DNA of 64,000 nucleotides from positions 62,001 to 126,000 of the forward strand of contig NZ_VSKS01000017.1 in NCBI RefSeq assembly GCF_008312835.1, written 5' to 3'. This stretch comes from Streptomyces marokkonensis (GTDB lineage: Bacteria; Actinomycetota; Actinomycetes; Streptomycetales; Streptomycetaceae). A program made the position numbers and the translations under genes. Positions 9,651 through 18,801 of this stretch are shown here, piece after piece. The stretch's first letter is position 1. Every line of letters starts with the position of its first letter. The notes beneath the pieces were generated by a model. That model worked only from the letters and a program-made list of their open reading frames with translations. It was not told where the DNA came from and did not search any database.

Positions 9651-11237
9651 TCAGCTGTCCGGCAGCTCGATCGACTGGGGGTGGCGGAAGAAGTTCCGCG
9701 GATCCCACTTCGCCTTGATGCGCTGCAGCCGCGGGTAGTTGTCCTTGTAGTACAACTCGTAGCAGGACACCCCGGACCGGTTGAACGTGGGGTCGCTCAG
9801 GTCGTTGTCCGGGTAGTTGATGTAGCAGCCATCGGTGACGTCGTTCGGCACCGGGACGCCGCCCGTGTCGGCGTACAGGTCCTGGTAGAAGGACCGCAGC
9901 CAGGTGACGTTCCGCTCGTCGTCCTCGGCCCTGTGCCAGTACGACTCGAAGTAGACCAGCCAGAGGGCGTCCCGGTGGGTCGCGGCGGTGGCGTGGTCGT
10001 CCAAGGCGCTGATCTGTCCGCGGACGGAGTTGATGACCAGGAAGCTGTACGGGTTGGGATTGACCGTCTTCGTCAGGTACCGGTAGATCGTCTGCACCTG
10101 GTGCTCGGGGAAGGCGTCCTTCATGTAGGTCGACTTGTGGGAGGTCCGCAGACTGGGGCTGGTGATCGTCTCGCCGGCGGTCATGGTCTGCGCGGTGGCC
10201 TTGAGGAACGGCTGCTCCGTGATGTTGGCGCGGCTCGGCTGCACGCCCAGCGCGTCGGACACGAACGCGATGAAGTCGTCCACCAGCTTGCGGGCGTCCG
10301 GCACGGTCGAGTCGATCTGGGCGACCACGTTGAAGGTGCCCGAGTCGGCGTGCTGCAGGAAGATCCAGTGCCCCATGTCGATGTAGGGCGAGTCGAGGCC
10401 GCCGTGGGTCCTGGACCAGTCGGCGTACCGGGCCATGAAGGTCGCGAAGGCCTCTTCCGTGATGTCCTGCCACGACCAGGCCGCGAAGATGGAGAAGACG
10501 GTGGACGGCGCCTTCGGCAGCAGGTCGCCCGGGCTGCCCTCGGCGCCGCGGCTGCGCATCCAGAAGCGCGTGACCACACCGAAGTTGCCGCCTCCCCCGC
10601 CGGCGACGGCCCAGGCCAGGTCGTGGTTCGGGTCTGCCGGGTCGCGAGTGGCGACGACGGCGTGCGCCTCGCCCCGCTCGTCGACGGTGACGACCTCGAC
10701 GGCGTAGAGGTGGTCGCTGAGGATGCCGTGCTTGCGCGAGAGGATGCCGTATCCGCCGCCGGAGAAGTGGCCGCCGGCGCCCGTGGCGTAGCAGCCGCCG
10801 CCCGGGAGGGTGACGCCCCAGCCGATGTGCAGCGTCTCGTAGATCTTCAGGAGCGTGGCGCCGGGCTCGACCACGAAGGCGCCGCGGTCGTCGTCGAAGC
10901 CGACGTGGTCCATCAGCCGCAGGTCGACGATGATCTCCGTCTCGTCGTTGAAGACGAGGTTCTCGAAGCAGTGGCCGCCGCTGCGGACCGCGATGCGCTT
11001 GTTGTCGCGGACCGCCTCCCGGACGATCTCGAGGACCTGCTCGGTGGTGGAGGGCAGGCGGATCGCCTCGGGAGAGGCCACGTGCCGGTTGTTGCCGTGG
11101 CCTCTGATCATGTCGGGGTAGCGCGCGTCCTCGGGCGTCACGGTGGGTATGGCGTCGGTGTGGCGACGCTGCGTCGTGCTCTGGGGGGTGGCCAGAGCCG
11201 GGTGGGCGTTGGCTACGATGCTGTTCACTCGGTTCAT
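9651..11237 (-). CDS. FAD-linked oxidase (berberine-bridge-enzyme type, bicovalent flavin)
   Basis: The product, about 528 residues, has a PCMH-type FAD domain followed by a BBE-like C-terminus (NYPDNDL, YYKDNYPRLQRIKAKWDPRN). Both flavin-attaching residues expected in this subfamily are present: His in RSGGHCFEN and Cys in GGGCYATGAGGHF. Relatives oxidise alcohols, sugars or natural-product intermediates; the substrate here cannot be named. There is no signal peptide. The start MNRVNSIVANAH is uncertain because the nearest purine run is very close to it; a GTG two codons downstream or one near 11330 are alternatives. It is the only intact gene in a decayed block and has its own terminator. 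Confidence 0.85.
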   Translation of the reverse strand: MNRVNSIVANAHPALATPQSTTQRRHTDAIPTVTPEDARYPDMIRGHGNNRHVASPEAIRLPSTTEQVLEIVREAVRDNKRIAVRSGGHCFENLVFNDETEIIVDLRLMDHVGFDDDRGAFVVEPGATLLKIYETLHIGWGVTLPGGGCYATGAGGHFSGGGYGILSRKHGILSDHLYAVEVVTVDERGEAHAVVATRDPADPNHDLAWAVAGGGGGNFGVVTRFWMRSRGAEGSPGDLLPKAPSTVFSIFAAWSWQDITEEAFATFMARYADWSRTHGGLDSPYIDMGHWIFLQHADSGTFNVVAQIDSTVPDARKLVDDFIAFVSDALGVQPSRANITEQPFLKATAQTMTAGETITSPSLRTSHKSTYMKDAFPEHQVQTIYRYLTKTVNPNPYSFLVINSVRGQISALDDHATAATHRDALWLVYFESYWHRAEDDERNVTWLRSFYQDLYADTGGVPVPNDVTDGCYINYPDNDLSDPTFNRSGVSCYELYYKDNYPRLQRIKAKWDPRNFFRHPQSIELPDS

Positions 11238-11439
11238 GCTCCCGTTTCGTGAGCTGCTCGTCCGGCGGGCTCGTTCGCTCGCCGCGCCACCAGCGTCCGT
11301 GCTCCCGTCGGGGACGGTCCGGAACTCCACGGACTATTTGTCAGGTACACCGATACCGGTCGCCGTGACGTGGTGTGGACCAGCCAACGAGCGACGATTT
11401 CCGGCAGTCCGGGCTCTTCCGGTCGGTCGTCCCGACCCG

Positions 11440-12721
11440 GCTCACTGCCCCCGCATCCTCGACGCCTTCAACCACGCGACCGGACCACTACGGGCCAAGG
11501 ACGTCCGCGAGGCCCTCAGCCACGAACTGCCGCCGAAGAACATCGAAGGCACCCGGGCCAAGCCGAAACGCCGGGTCAAACTCGGAACCCTCACCGAGGC
11601 CGACACCGGCCGCCCCAAGGGCGTGGTGCTCCGGCACGCCAACACCGACGCCTACCTGGACCACGCCGTCGAGCGGACCGGGGCCGGGCCGGAGAGCCGG
11701 CTGTCGCAGACCTTCGACCTGACCTTCGACCCATCGGTCTTCGACATGTTCGTGGCCTGGAGCACCGGGGCGGCCCTCGTCGTACCCACCCGGGACGAGC
11801 TGATGGACCCGGCCGGCTTCGTGGCGCGGCACGGGCTGACCCACTGGTTCTCCGTGCCGTCGGTGGTCTCGCTCGCCGCCCGGTTACGGCGGTTGACGCC
11901 GGACTCGAGCGGCAGGCCGGGGGGGCTTCGCCGCGGCCGCTCCGGGCGCCCGCCTGGAGAACCTCTACGGCCCCACCGAGCTGACCGTCACCTGCACCGG
12001 CTACCGCCTTCCCGCCGACCCGGCCCACTGGCCGCGCACCGCGAACGGCACCGTTCCCATCGGGACCGCGCACCCGGGCGCCGAACAGCTGGTGGTGGAT
12101 GAGCGGCTGCGCCCCGCCGAGGAGGGCGAACTCCTGGTGCGCGGGACGCAGCGCTTCCCCGGCTACCTGGACCCGGCGGACGACCCGGGCCGGTTCGCCG
12201 CGGGCGAGCCCGGCACGGGCCTGATCCCCTACGAGAGCGGACCGCTGACCGACGCCCACTGGTACCGGACCGGAGACCGGGTGGCCCGGGACGGCGAAGG
12301 CCTGGTGCACCTGGGCCGCCTAGACAGCCAGGTCAAGATCAGTGGCTACCGTGTCGAGCTGGCCGAGGTCGAGGAGGCCCTGCGCGCGCGTCCCGGTGTC
12401 ACCAACGCGGTCGTGGTGGCACGTACCGACCTGTCCGCGCCCGTCCTGCAGGCGGTCTGCACCGGGAACGCCCCCGATCCGGCGCCCCTGTTGGAGGCGT
12501 TGCAGGAACGGCTGCCCGCCTACATGGTGCCGCGCACCCTGCTGCGTCTGCCGGAGCTGCCGCTCAACCTCAACCGCAAGACCGACCGCGGGGCCGTCGC
12601 CGCCGCCCTGGACACGGCACGGCGGGCCGCGCCCCGCACTCCTGCGCACCCCCGCGGACCGGACCGCCGCCGGCGTCCTCCGCACCCCCTCCCCCTCCCC
12701 GGAAGGAGCCCGGTGACGTGA
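11440..12721 (+). pseudogene. Amino-acid adenylation domain, chimeric N-terminus and frameshift
   Basis: From about 11611 the frame encodes an AMP-forming adenylation domain: A3-like TGRPKGVVLRHAN, FDLTFDPSVFDMFVAW, then LENLYGPTELTVTC, WYRTGDRVARDGEG, GRLDSQVKISGYRVEL and a C-terminal NLNRKTDRG lysine. The reading frame changes at a run of seven G near 11919-11925, and roughly 20 family residues are missing there. Ahead of the A3 motif the N-terminal half of the domain is absent and replaced by an unrelated segment (AFNHATGPLRAKDVREALSH) that reads like a small helix-turn-helix protein. The remnant ends with a GTGA overlap to the next gene. Confidence 0.75.
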
Positions 12722-13055
12722 CCGTGACCACCGCCACCCGCACCCCGCTGCCCGGCCGTGAGGAGTTCTGCACCGCCATGGCGCAGCTCGCCACCGGCGT
12801 CGCTGTGATCACGACCAACGGCTCGGACGGGCCCGTCGGCTGCACCGCGAGCGCGGTGCTCTCGCTGTCCACCGAGCCGCCCTCGCTGCTCGTCTCCCTC
12901 GCCAACGGCGGCCGCACCGTACGGCAGGCACTCGACCACGGCCTCTTCGCCGTCAACATCCTGAGCTGGCAGCAGCGGGACCTGATCGACCGCTTCACCC
13001 GGCGGCCGGCGGCGGAGCGCGGCTTGGACGCGCGTCCTGCTGCTGGACGGGGAAC
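12718..13055 (+). pseudogene. Flavin reductase (FMN-binding split barrel), truncated
   Basis: A GTG start behind GGAAGGAG gives a flavin-reductase-domain protein: EFCTAMAQLATGVAVITT, GCTASAVLSLSTEPPSLLVS and HGLFAVNILSWQQ. These match the NAD(P)H:FMN reductase partners of two-component monooxygenases. After about 100 residues the similarity stops, near the sequence for FTRRPAAERGLD, and the frame runs into transposase-derived DNA. The C-terminal third of the domain is missing. The start overlaps the adenylation-domain stop, so both came from one biosynthetic operon. Confidence 0.75.
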
Positions 13056-13061
13056 TGGCCA

Positions 13062-13304
13062 CTGCAGCCGAAGAAGCTCCGCTACCGGCTGCTGCACGTC
13101 GCTGCCCGCCTCACCCGCGGCGGCCGACGCCTGCGCTTGCGGATATCGGCGACCTGGCCCTGGAGAAACGAACTGGCCACGGCCTTCCGTCGCGACACCG
13201 AAATCGCTTCGGCCACCCGACAGTTACCCCTCAACGACGCCTCATCGTCCCCAACCGAACCGGCGAGGTTTACGCCCTCTCAGATGGCCGACACCCTGGT
13301 CTGA
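13062..13304 (+). mobile_element. Transposase C-terminal remnant (IS1380-like)
   Basis: The frame starting LQPKKLRYRLLHVAARL and continuing with GGRRLRLRISATWPW matches the C-terminal end of IS1380-type transposases as I remember them, which carry a PKKLRYRLLHxAA segment and a TWPW motif. Only about 50 residues remain, fused in another frame to the flavin reductase remnant. No terminal repeat was identified, so the family assignment is tentative. Confidence 0.55.
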
Positions 13305-13330
13305 ATGTCGTGGGGAAGGTACAAGAGCAC

Positions 13331-14914
13331 CTACCTGGGCCTCAGTTCGAGTGTGCCATCGACGAGTCGGGTGACTCCCAGCGGGTTGATGGCTCGGAGT
13401 TCCTCAGGAAGGAGAGCGTCGGGGAACGACTGGTAGCAGACCGGACGGAGCCAGCGTTCGATGGCCAGCGTTCCGACACTGGTGGTACCGGGTGCACTCG
13501 TCGCGGGCCAGGGTCCGCCGTGCACCATGGCGTTGCAGACCTCAACCCCCGTCGGCCAGCCACCCCACAAGATGCGTCCGGCAAGGTCCTCCAGAACGGG
13601 CAGCAGACGCATGGCTGTCTTCAGGTCTGCGTTCGTACCGTGGATGGTGGCTGTCAACTGTCCATCCATGCCCTCCAGCAGGCCAAGGAGTTCTTCGAGC
13701 CCGGACCACCGTACGACGAGGCCGGCGGCGCCGAAGACCTCACCGGTGAGGTCCTCATGAGCCGTATAGGTCGCCACGTCGCATTCGAGGACCACGGGGC
13801 TCGGTGCATACGGGCTTTCCCCGGGCGTTCCCTGTGCCAGCGTGGAGACTCCATGAACGGCCGCCCACCGTTTCGACCCCTCGACGTAGGCCTCCGTGAT
13901 GCCCGGGGTCAGCATGACCCGCCCCGTCGTGTCGGCCACTGTCCGAGCCACGGCGGCGCAGAAGGCGTCGCCTGCCGCACCTGTCGGCAGCAGCAGGAGC
14001 CCGGGATTCGTGCAGAACTGACCTGAGCCGCTGGTCAGTGACGTCACGTACGCGGCGGCAAGAGCGGCAGGGTCGGCCAAGGCTTCGTCGAGGACGATCA
14101 CGGGATTGACCGCCGACATCTCGGCGTGGACCGGGATGGGCACAGGCCGAGAGTTCGCAGCTCGGACCAACGCCATTCCACCGGCCCGTGAACCGGTGAA
14201 TCCAACCGCCATGATCCGTGGGTCGCGCACGAGGTTCTGACCTACTTCTGTGCCGCGGCCGACGAGCAACGAAAAGACGCCGGCCGGCATGCCAGTGCGC
14301 TCGGCGGCAGAGACCACGGCGCGGGCGACGAGCTCGCTGGTGCCCGGGTGGGCCGGATGCGCCTTGGCTATGACGGGGCAGCCCGCGGCCAGTGCGGATG
14401 CGGTGTCACCGCCGGCGACGGAGAAGGCCAGCGGGAAGTTGCTCGCACCGAACACGGCGACAGGGCCGACGGGGATTTTACGCAGGCGCAGGTCCGCACG
14501 AGCGAGTGGCAGGCGGTCAGGGAGCGCGGAGTCCACGCGGACACCGAGCGCGTCCCCACTCCGCACCAGCTCCGCGAACATGCGCAGTTGTCCGCAGGTG
14601 CGTCCGCGTTCGCCGGTCAACCGATCCAGTGGCAGTCCGGACTCGCTTGCCGCAAGGTGCAGAAGGCCGTCACCGAGTGCCTCGATCTCCTCCGCGCAGG
14701 CGTCGAGAAAGGCAGCCCGGCGGTGGTTGGGCAAGGCGCGGTACTCGCGTGCGGCAGAGGCAGCCTGTCGGGCTGCCCGCGCAACGTGGTCCGGTGAGGC
14801 ATCCCGCAGCGGGGGGCCCAGGGGCTCGGACGTCGCTGCTCGGACGCCGCGCCAGGGCTCACCCGCGCCGGGAATGTCACGGCCGGCCACGATCGAGGTT
14901 CCGGTCAGATGCAC
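13331..14914 (-). CDS. 2-oxoglutarate semialdehyde dehydrogenase (2,5-dioxovalerate dehydrogenase)
   Basis: The 527-residue protein belongs to the KGSADH branch of aldehyde dehydrogenases and would oxidise alpha-ketoglutarate semialdehyde to 2-oxoglutarate with NAD(P)+, the last step of hydroxyproline catabolism. Visible motifs are GPVAVFGASNFPLAF, the Rossmann-region VGFTGSRAGG, the general-base region HAEMSAVNPVIVL and the catalytic cysteine in GSGQFCTNPG. The GTG start follows AGGAAG. It diverges from the D-hydroxyproline dehydrogenase operon across a 117-bp region containing an exact operator motif, so the two are probably induced together. Confidence 0.88.
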   Translation of the reverse strand: MHLTGTSIVAGRDIPGAGEPWRGVRAATSEPLGPPLRDASPDHVARAARQAASAAREYRALPNHRRAAFLDACAEEIEALGDGLLHLAASESGLPLDRLTGERGRTCGQLRMFAELVRSGDALGVRVDSALPDRLPLARADLRLRKIPVGPVAVFGASNFPLAFSVAGGDTASALAAGCPVIAKAHPAHPGTSELVARAVVSAAERTGMPAGVFSLLVGRGTEVGQNLVRDPRIMAVGFTGSRAGGMALVRAANSRPVPIPVHAEMSAVNPVIVLDEALADPAALAAAYVTSLTSGSGQFCTNPGLLLLPTGAAGDAFCAAVARTVADTTGRVMLTPGITEAYVEGSKRWAAVHGVSTLAQGTPGESPYAPSPVVLECDVATYTAHEDLTGEVFGAAGLVVRWSGLEELLGLLEGMDGQLTATIHGTNADLKTAMRLLPVLEDLAGRILWGGWPTGVEVCNAMVHGGPWPATSAPGTTSVGTLAIERWLRPVCYQSFPDALLPEELRAINPLGVTRLVDGTLELRPR

Positions 14915-14963
14915 AGTGCTTCCTCTTCCTACCCTGCTGTTGAAAGTCGTATCGCCGCTGGCG

Positions 14964-15018
14964 TTGCCTTCGCGTCGATCGGATGTATAGCCTAAGCAAT
15001 GGCATGTGACATTGCACA
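14964..15018 (+). promoter_or_regulatory. Promoter and operator of the hydroxyproline operon
   Basis: TTGCCT (14964-14969) and TATAGC (14986-14991), 16 bp apart, form a plausible promoter for the plus-strand operon. TGTGACATTGCACA at 15005-15018 lies just downstream of the expected transcription start and ahead of the GGGGAGGG ribosome binding site. The same 14 bp recur in inverted orientation at 23770 and 23972. This position would let a repressor block transcription. Confidence 0.65.
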
Positions 15019-15031
15019 GAGGGGAGGGTCG

Positions 15032-16198
15032 ATGACTTCGAAGGTTGTCGTCGTGGGCGCGGGCGTGGTCGGCGCCGCGTGCGCCTTCCACGCCGCCTCG
15101 GCGGGCTTGGACGTCACGGTCGTCGACCGCGGGGCGGTCGGCGCCGGGACGACCAGTCGTGGGGAAGGCAATGTTCTCCTCTCTGACAAGGAGCCGGGGC
15201 CCGAACTCGATCTGGCTCGCCTGAGCCGCGCTCTGTGGGAGGAGGCCGGTGAGGAGCTCGGGTCCGACTCCATCGAGCTCGAGGCGAAAGGGGGCCTCGT
15301 CGTCGCAAGCACCGCCGAAGGCCTCACAGCCCTCCGCGGGTTCGCCCTGCGGCAGGCGACGGCCGGGGTCCGCACTGAGCCGGTCGAGCACGTTCGCGAC
15401 ATCGAACCCCACCTTGCGCCCGGGCTGCCCGGTGGCATCCACTATCCGCAGGACGCACAGGTGCAGCCCGTCCTGGCGGCGGCGGCGATGCTGCATGCCG
15501 CCGTGGCACGGGGCGCACGCTTCCACACGGGTGAGATCGCCGCTGCGGTGATGGGGCGGGGAGACCGGCTCACCGGCGTGCGGACGGTCGCCGGAGATGT
15601 CCTGCCCGCCGATGCCGTCGTGAACGCTGCCGGCACGTGGGGCGGTGAAGTCGGCCGTCGGCTCGGTGCGTCCATCGAGGTCCTACCGCGCCGGGGGTTC
15701 GTTCTGGTGACCGAACCGCTGCCGCGGATGGTCCGGCACAAAGTCTACTCGGCCGACTACGTTGCCAACGTCGCCTCGTCCGACGCAGGGCTGGAGACCT
15801 CCTGCGTTGTGGAGGGCACCCGCGGTGGCACGATCCTTATCGGCGCCAGCCGGGAACGCGTCGGCTTCGATACGACGATGAATCCCGCCGTGGTCGCCCG
15901 ACTGGCGGCGCAGGCCTGCCGGCTGTTTCCCTTCCTGCGGGGGATCCATCTGATCCGCACCTACCGCGGTTTCCGGCCGTACTGCCCGGACCACCTCCCG
16001 GTCATCGGACCGGATCCGAGGGCCCCCGGGGTCATCCATGCGTGCGGTCACGAGGGCGCGGGTATCGGTCTCGCCCCCGCGACCGGAGCACTCGTGACGG
16101 CCCACCTGCTCGGCCGCTCCTGGCGCGGCGCCGATCCGGCGGCGCACACCGGGCTTCTGCCCGACCGCTTCTTCACCTCCGGAGGTACGTCGAAGTGA
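15032..16198 (+). CDS. D-hydroxyproline dehydrogenase, FAD-dependent beta-type subunit
   Basis: This 388-residue DAO-family flavoprotein starts with the dinucleotide motif VVVVGAGVVGAACAFHAA and ends with FRPYCPDHLPVIGPDPRAPG and HACGHEGAGIGLAPATG, typical of D-amino-acid dehydrogenases. With the two genes that follow it matches the three-subunit cis-4-hydroxy-D-proline dehydrogenase (HcnABC-like architecture), which oxidises the epimerised substrate to 1-pyrroline-4-hydroxy-2-carboxylate. The ATG follows GGGGAGGG; a longer frame upstream would cover the operator. Its stop overlaps the next start as GTGA. Confidence 0.85.
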   Translation: MTSKVVVVGAGVVGAACAFHAASAGLDVTVVDRGAVGAGTTSRGEGNVLLSDKEPGPELDLARLSRALWEEAGEELGSDSIELEAKGGLVVASTAEGLTALRGFALRQATAGVRTEPVEHVRDIEPHLAPGLPGGIHYPQDAQVQPVLAAAAMLHAAVARGARFHTGEIAAAVMGRGDRLTGVRTVAGDVLPADAVVNAAGTWGGEVGRRLGASIEVLPRRGFVLVTEPLPRMVRHKVYSADYVANVASSDAGLETSCVVEGTRGGTILIGASRERVGFDTTMNPAVVARLAAQACRLFPFLRGIHLIRTYRGFRPYCPDHLPVIGPDPRAPGVIHACGHEGAGIGLAPATGALVTAHLLGRSWRGADPAAHTGLLPDRFFTSGGTSK

Positions 16199-16449
16199 GC
16201 GAGCTCATCATCGACGGCAAACCACTGGCGTTCGTCGAGGGGCAGACCGTCGCCGCAGCCCTCGTGGCGGCGGGACGGGTCTCCTGGCGCACCACCCGAG
16301 TCGGGCACCGTCCGCGTGGCGTCTTCTGCGGGATCGGCGTCTGCTTCGACTGCCTCGTGGCGATCGACGGGGTCGGCGGGCAGCGCGCCTGCCTGATCCC
16401 GGCACGTGAGGGTATGACCGTCACGACTGAGGAGAGTACCGATGAGTGA
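16195..16449 (+). CDS. D-hydroxyproline dehydrogenase, small [2Fe-2S] subunit
   Basis: The 84-residue protein is a plant-type ferredoxin-like domain with the cluster ligands in FCGIGVCFDCLVAIDG (C-x4-C-x2-C) and a fourth cysteine in QRACLIP. Such small subunits (HcnA/SoxD-like) carry electrons between the flavins of heteromeric amine dehydrogenases. It starts at a GTG overlapping the previous stop and itself overlaps the next gene by 8 nt, so all three subunits are translationally coupled. Confidence 0.85.
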   Translation: MSELIIDGKPLAFVEGQTVAAALVAAGRVSWRTTRVGHRPRGVFCGIGVCFDCLVAIDGVGGQRACLIPAREGMTVTTEESTDE

Positions 16450-17857
16450 CCCGGCAGATCTCATCGTTGTGGGTGCTGGCCCTGCCGGCATGGCCGCGGC
16501 GGTCACGGCTCTGACCGGTGGGCTGCGCGTGGTGCTCATCGACTCGGGCACCGCCGTCGGCGGTCAGTTCTGGCGGCACCCGCCGGAACACGCGCGATCG
16601 GTCATTCCGACCGAGGACCTGCATCACGGACAGCGCGAATACCACGACCTCTGCGAAACCTTGTCGGTGCACGCGCGGAAAGGGCAGCTCGACCTGCGCC
16701 TGAATCACCATGTGTGGTCCGCGGTCCGCGAGGAGGACGGATTCGCGGTCCATACCGTCGACCGGCGGGAGGCGCCGCAGGAGATCGCCGTGGTCCTGCG
16801 CGCACCGAGGCTCCTCGTGGCAACCGGCGCCTACGACCGTCAACTGCCCTTCCCTGGGTGGGACCTGCCGGGCGTCCTCACCATCGGCGGTCTCCAGGCC
16901 CTGCTCAAGGGCGGTGGGGTCGCGGCCGGGAGCCGCGTGGCACTGGGCGGGACCGGTCCGTTCCTGCTCCCGGTCGCCACGAGCCTCGCGGCGCGTGGCG
17001 TCGAGGTGGTCGCGGTGTGTGAGGCGGCCCACCCACGGGCATGGCTGCGGCACCCCGGTCCGCTGCTGCGCAACCCCGGTAAATGGGCCGAGGGAGCCGG
17101 GTACGCCCTTACGCTGGTGCGCCACCGCATCCCTCTCCGTCCCCGCACAGCCATCATCCGCGCCGAAGGAGGCGCACGCGTGACGTCGGTCCGGATCGCT
17201 TCGTTGGCGTCGGACGGCAGCCCGCGCCCGGGAAGGGAACGACGCATCGAGGTCGACGCCGTCGGCGTCGGCTGGGGTTTCGTACCCCAGCTCGACCTGC
17301 TCATCACCCTTGGCTGCGCACTCACGAACTCCGCGGACGGCAACGCGGTGGTAGCAGTCGACAAAGGTCAGCGCACCACCGTCCCCGGCCTCTACGCCGC
17401 AGGAGAGACGTGTGGTGTCGGCGGGGCGGTACTCGCGGTGGGTGAGGGCCGACTGGCCGCGGAGTCGGTCCTCGCCGACTCGGGTGCCGCTCCCGTGCTG
17501 GGGACGAAGCGCCTGGCCGCAGTGCGCTCCGCAGTCGCCGCCCAGCGTGCCTTCGCCCGAGCGCTGGCTCTTGCCCATCCGATTCCTCCGGCGTGGTCCT
17601 CGTGGCTGACCGACGAAACCACCGTGTGCCGGTGTGAGGAGGTGACTGCGGGGGTGATAAGGACCGTTCGCGCCGAGGGTGCATGTGATCACCGCCAGGT
17701 CAAACAACTGACCCGCGCCGGTATGGGCTGGTGCCAGGGGCGTATGTGCGGACCGGCCGTTCACTGCCTCGCGGCTCCGAAGCAGGCCTACCACCCCACG
17801 GAACGGCTTGTCGCGACGCCCGTCACCCTTGGGGCGCTCGCCGACCTTGACAGATGA
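16442..17857 (+). CDS. D-hydroxyproline dehydrogenase, FAD/NAD(P)-binding alpha-type subunit
   Basis: The 471-residue protein has an N-terminal FAD-binding site (LIVVGAGPAGMAAAV), a second nucleotide-binding fold near residue 160 (GSRVALGGTGPFLLP) and a C-terminal BFD-like [2Fe-2S] domain with ligands in VCRCEEV and GWCQGRMCG. This is the HcnB/SoxA-like subunit of heteromeric amino-acid dehydrogenases. Hydrogen cyanide synthase has the same architecture, but neighbouring epimerase, deaminase and semialdehyde dehydrogenase genes favour D-hydroxyproline as substrate. Confidence 0.85.
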   Translation: MSDPADLIVVGAGPAGMAAAVTALTGGLRVVLIDSGTAVGGQFWRHPPEHARSVIPTEDLHHGQREYHDLCETLSVHARKGQLDLRLNHHVWSAVREEDGFAVHTVDRREAPQEIAVVLRAPRLLVATGAYDRQLPFPGWDLPGVLTIGGLQALLKGGGVAAGSRVALGGTGPFLLPVATSLAARGVEVVAVCEAAHPRAWLRHPGPLLRNPGKWAEGAGYALTLVRHRIPLRPRTAIIRAEGGARVTSVRIASLASDGSPRPGRERRIEVDAVGVGWGFVPQLDLLITLGCALTNSADGNAVVAVDKGQRTTVPGLYAAGETCGVGGAVLAVGEGRLAAESVLADSGAAPVLGTKRLAAVRSAVAAQRAFARALALAHPIPPAWSSWLTDETTVCRCEEVTAGVIRTVRAEGACDHRQVKQLTRAGMGWCQGRMCGPAVHCLAAPKQAYHPTERLVATPVTLGALADLDR

Positions 17858-17902
17858 CCGTCGACATCGACGGACAGCAATGACAACCGACAAGGAGTGT
17901 TC

Positions 17903-18799
17903 ATGAGAGAGAACCGCATGCCCTGGCACGGCGTCATCGTCGCAACCAGCCTGCCGTTCGACGACGATCTCACGGTCAGTTTCGGCGCCTACGGCGAGAG
18001 TGTCGCCTGGCTCGCAGAGCAGGGGCTGCACGGTGTCGCGCCGAACGGGTCACTGGGCGAGTACCAGACGCTGACGTACGAGGAGCGCGATCGTGTCGTC
18101 GAAACGGCAGTGGCCAACGCCCCCGAAGGGTTCACCGTCATGCCGGGCGTCGGTGCCTACAGCGGTGTGGAGGCCAAGCGGCACGCCCAGTTCGCCAAGG
18201 ACGCCGGCTGTCAGGCGGTCATGTGCCTGCCGCCCAACGCCTACCGCGCCGACGACCGCGCGGTCCTCGAGCATTTCGAACTGGTGGCTTCGGTCGGCCT
18301 GCCCGTCACGGCGTACAACAACCCCATCGACACCAAGGTGGACTTGCGCCCGGAGCTGCTGGCCAAGCTGCACGCCGAAGGCTTCATCGTCGGTGTCAAG
18401 GAGTTCTCAGGCGATGTGCGGCGCTGCTACGAGATCTCCGAGATGGCCCCCGGCCTCGACCTCATGATCGGTACCGACGACACCGTGCTGGAGGTCGGCA
18501 TCGCCGGCGCCAAGGGCTGGGTCGCCGGTTACCCCCAGGTCTTCCCCCGGGCCTGCCTCGCACTGTACGAGGCGTCCGTCACGGGTGATCTGGAGACGGC
18601 ACTGCCGCTCTACCGTCAGCTGCACCCGGTTCTGCGGTGGGACAGCAAGACCGAGTTCGTCCAGGCCATCAAGCTCGGCCAAGAGATGATCGGCCGCCGC
18701 GGGGGTGGCTGCCGCCCGCCGCGACAGCCGCTCGGCCCGGAGACGGAGACTGTCGTGCGCGCCGCCACCCAGGCCCTCATCGACGCCGGAGTGAGCTGA
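17903..18799 (+). CDS. 1-pyrroline-4-hydroxy-2-carboxylate deaminase (DapA family)
   Basis: The 298-residue TIM barrel belongs to the dihydrodipicolinate synthase/N-acetylneuraminate lyase family. The Schiff-base lysine is in VGVKEFSGD and the substrate loop in GVAPNGSLGEYQTLT. In hydroxyproline pathways this family converts pyrroline-4-hydroxy-2-carboxylate to 2-oxoglutarate semialdehyde and ammonia. The ATG is 5 nt behind AAGGAG; the upstream GTG is not needed. It is co-directional with the dehydrogenase genes and 2 nt ahead of the epimerase. Confidence 0.88.
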   Translation: MRENRMPWHGVIVATSLPFDDDLTVSFGAYGESVAWLAEQGLHGVAPNGSLGEYQTLTYEERDRVVETAVANAPEGFTVMPGVGAYSGVEAKRHAQFAKDAGCQAVMCLPPNAYRADDRAVLEHFELVASVGLPVTAYNNPIDTKVDLRPELLAKLHAEGFIVGVKEFSGDVRRCYEISEMAPGLDLMIGTDDTVLEVGIAGAKGWVAGYPQVFPRACLALYEASVTGDLETALPLYRQLHPVLRWDSKTEFVQAIKLGQEMIGRRGGGCRPPRQPLGPETETVVRAATQALIDAGVS

Positions 18800-18801
18800 C
18801 G

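Noticed and set aside
15032-17857. Hydrogen cyanide synthase (HcnABC) as the identity of the three-subunit dehydrogenase
   Set aside because: The architecture fits, but the adjoining epimerase, deaminase and semialdehyde dehydrogenase make D-hydroxyproline the better substrate.
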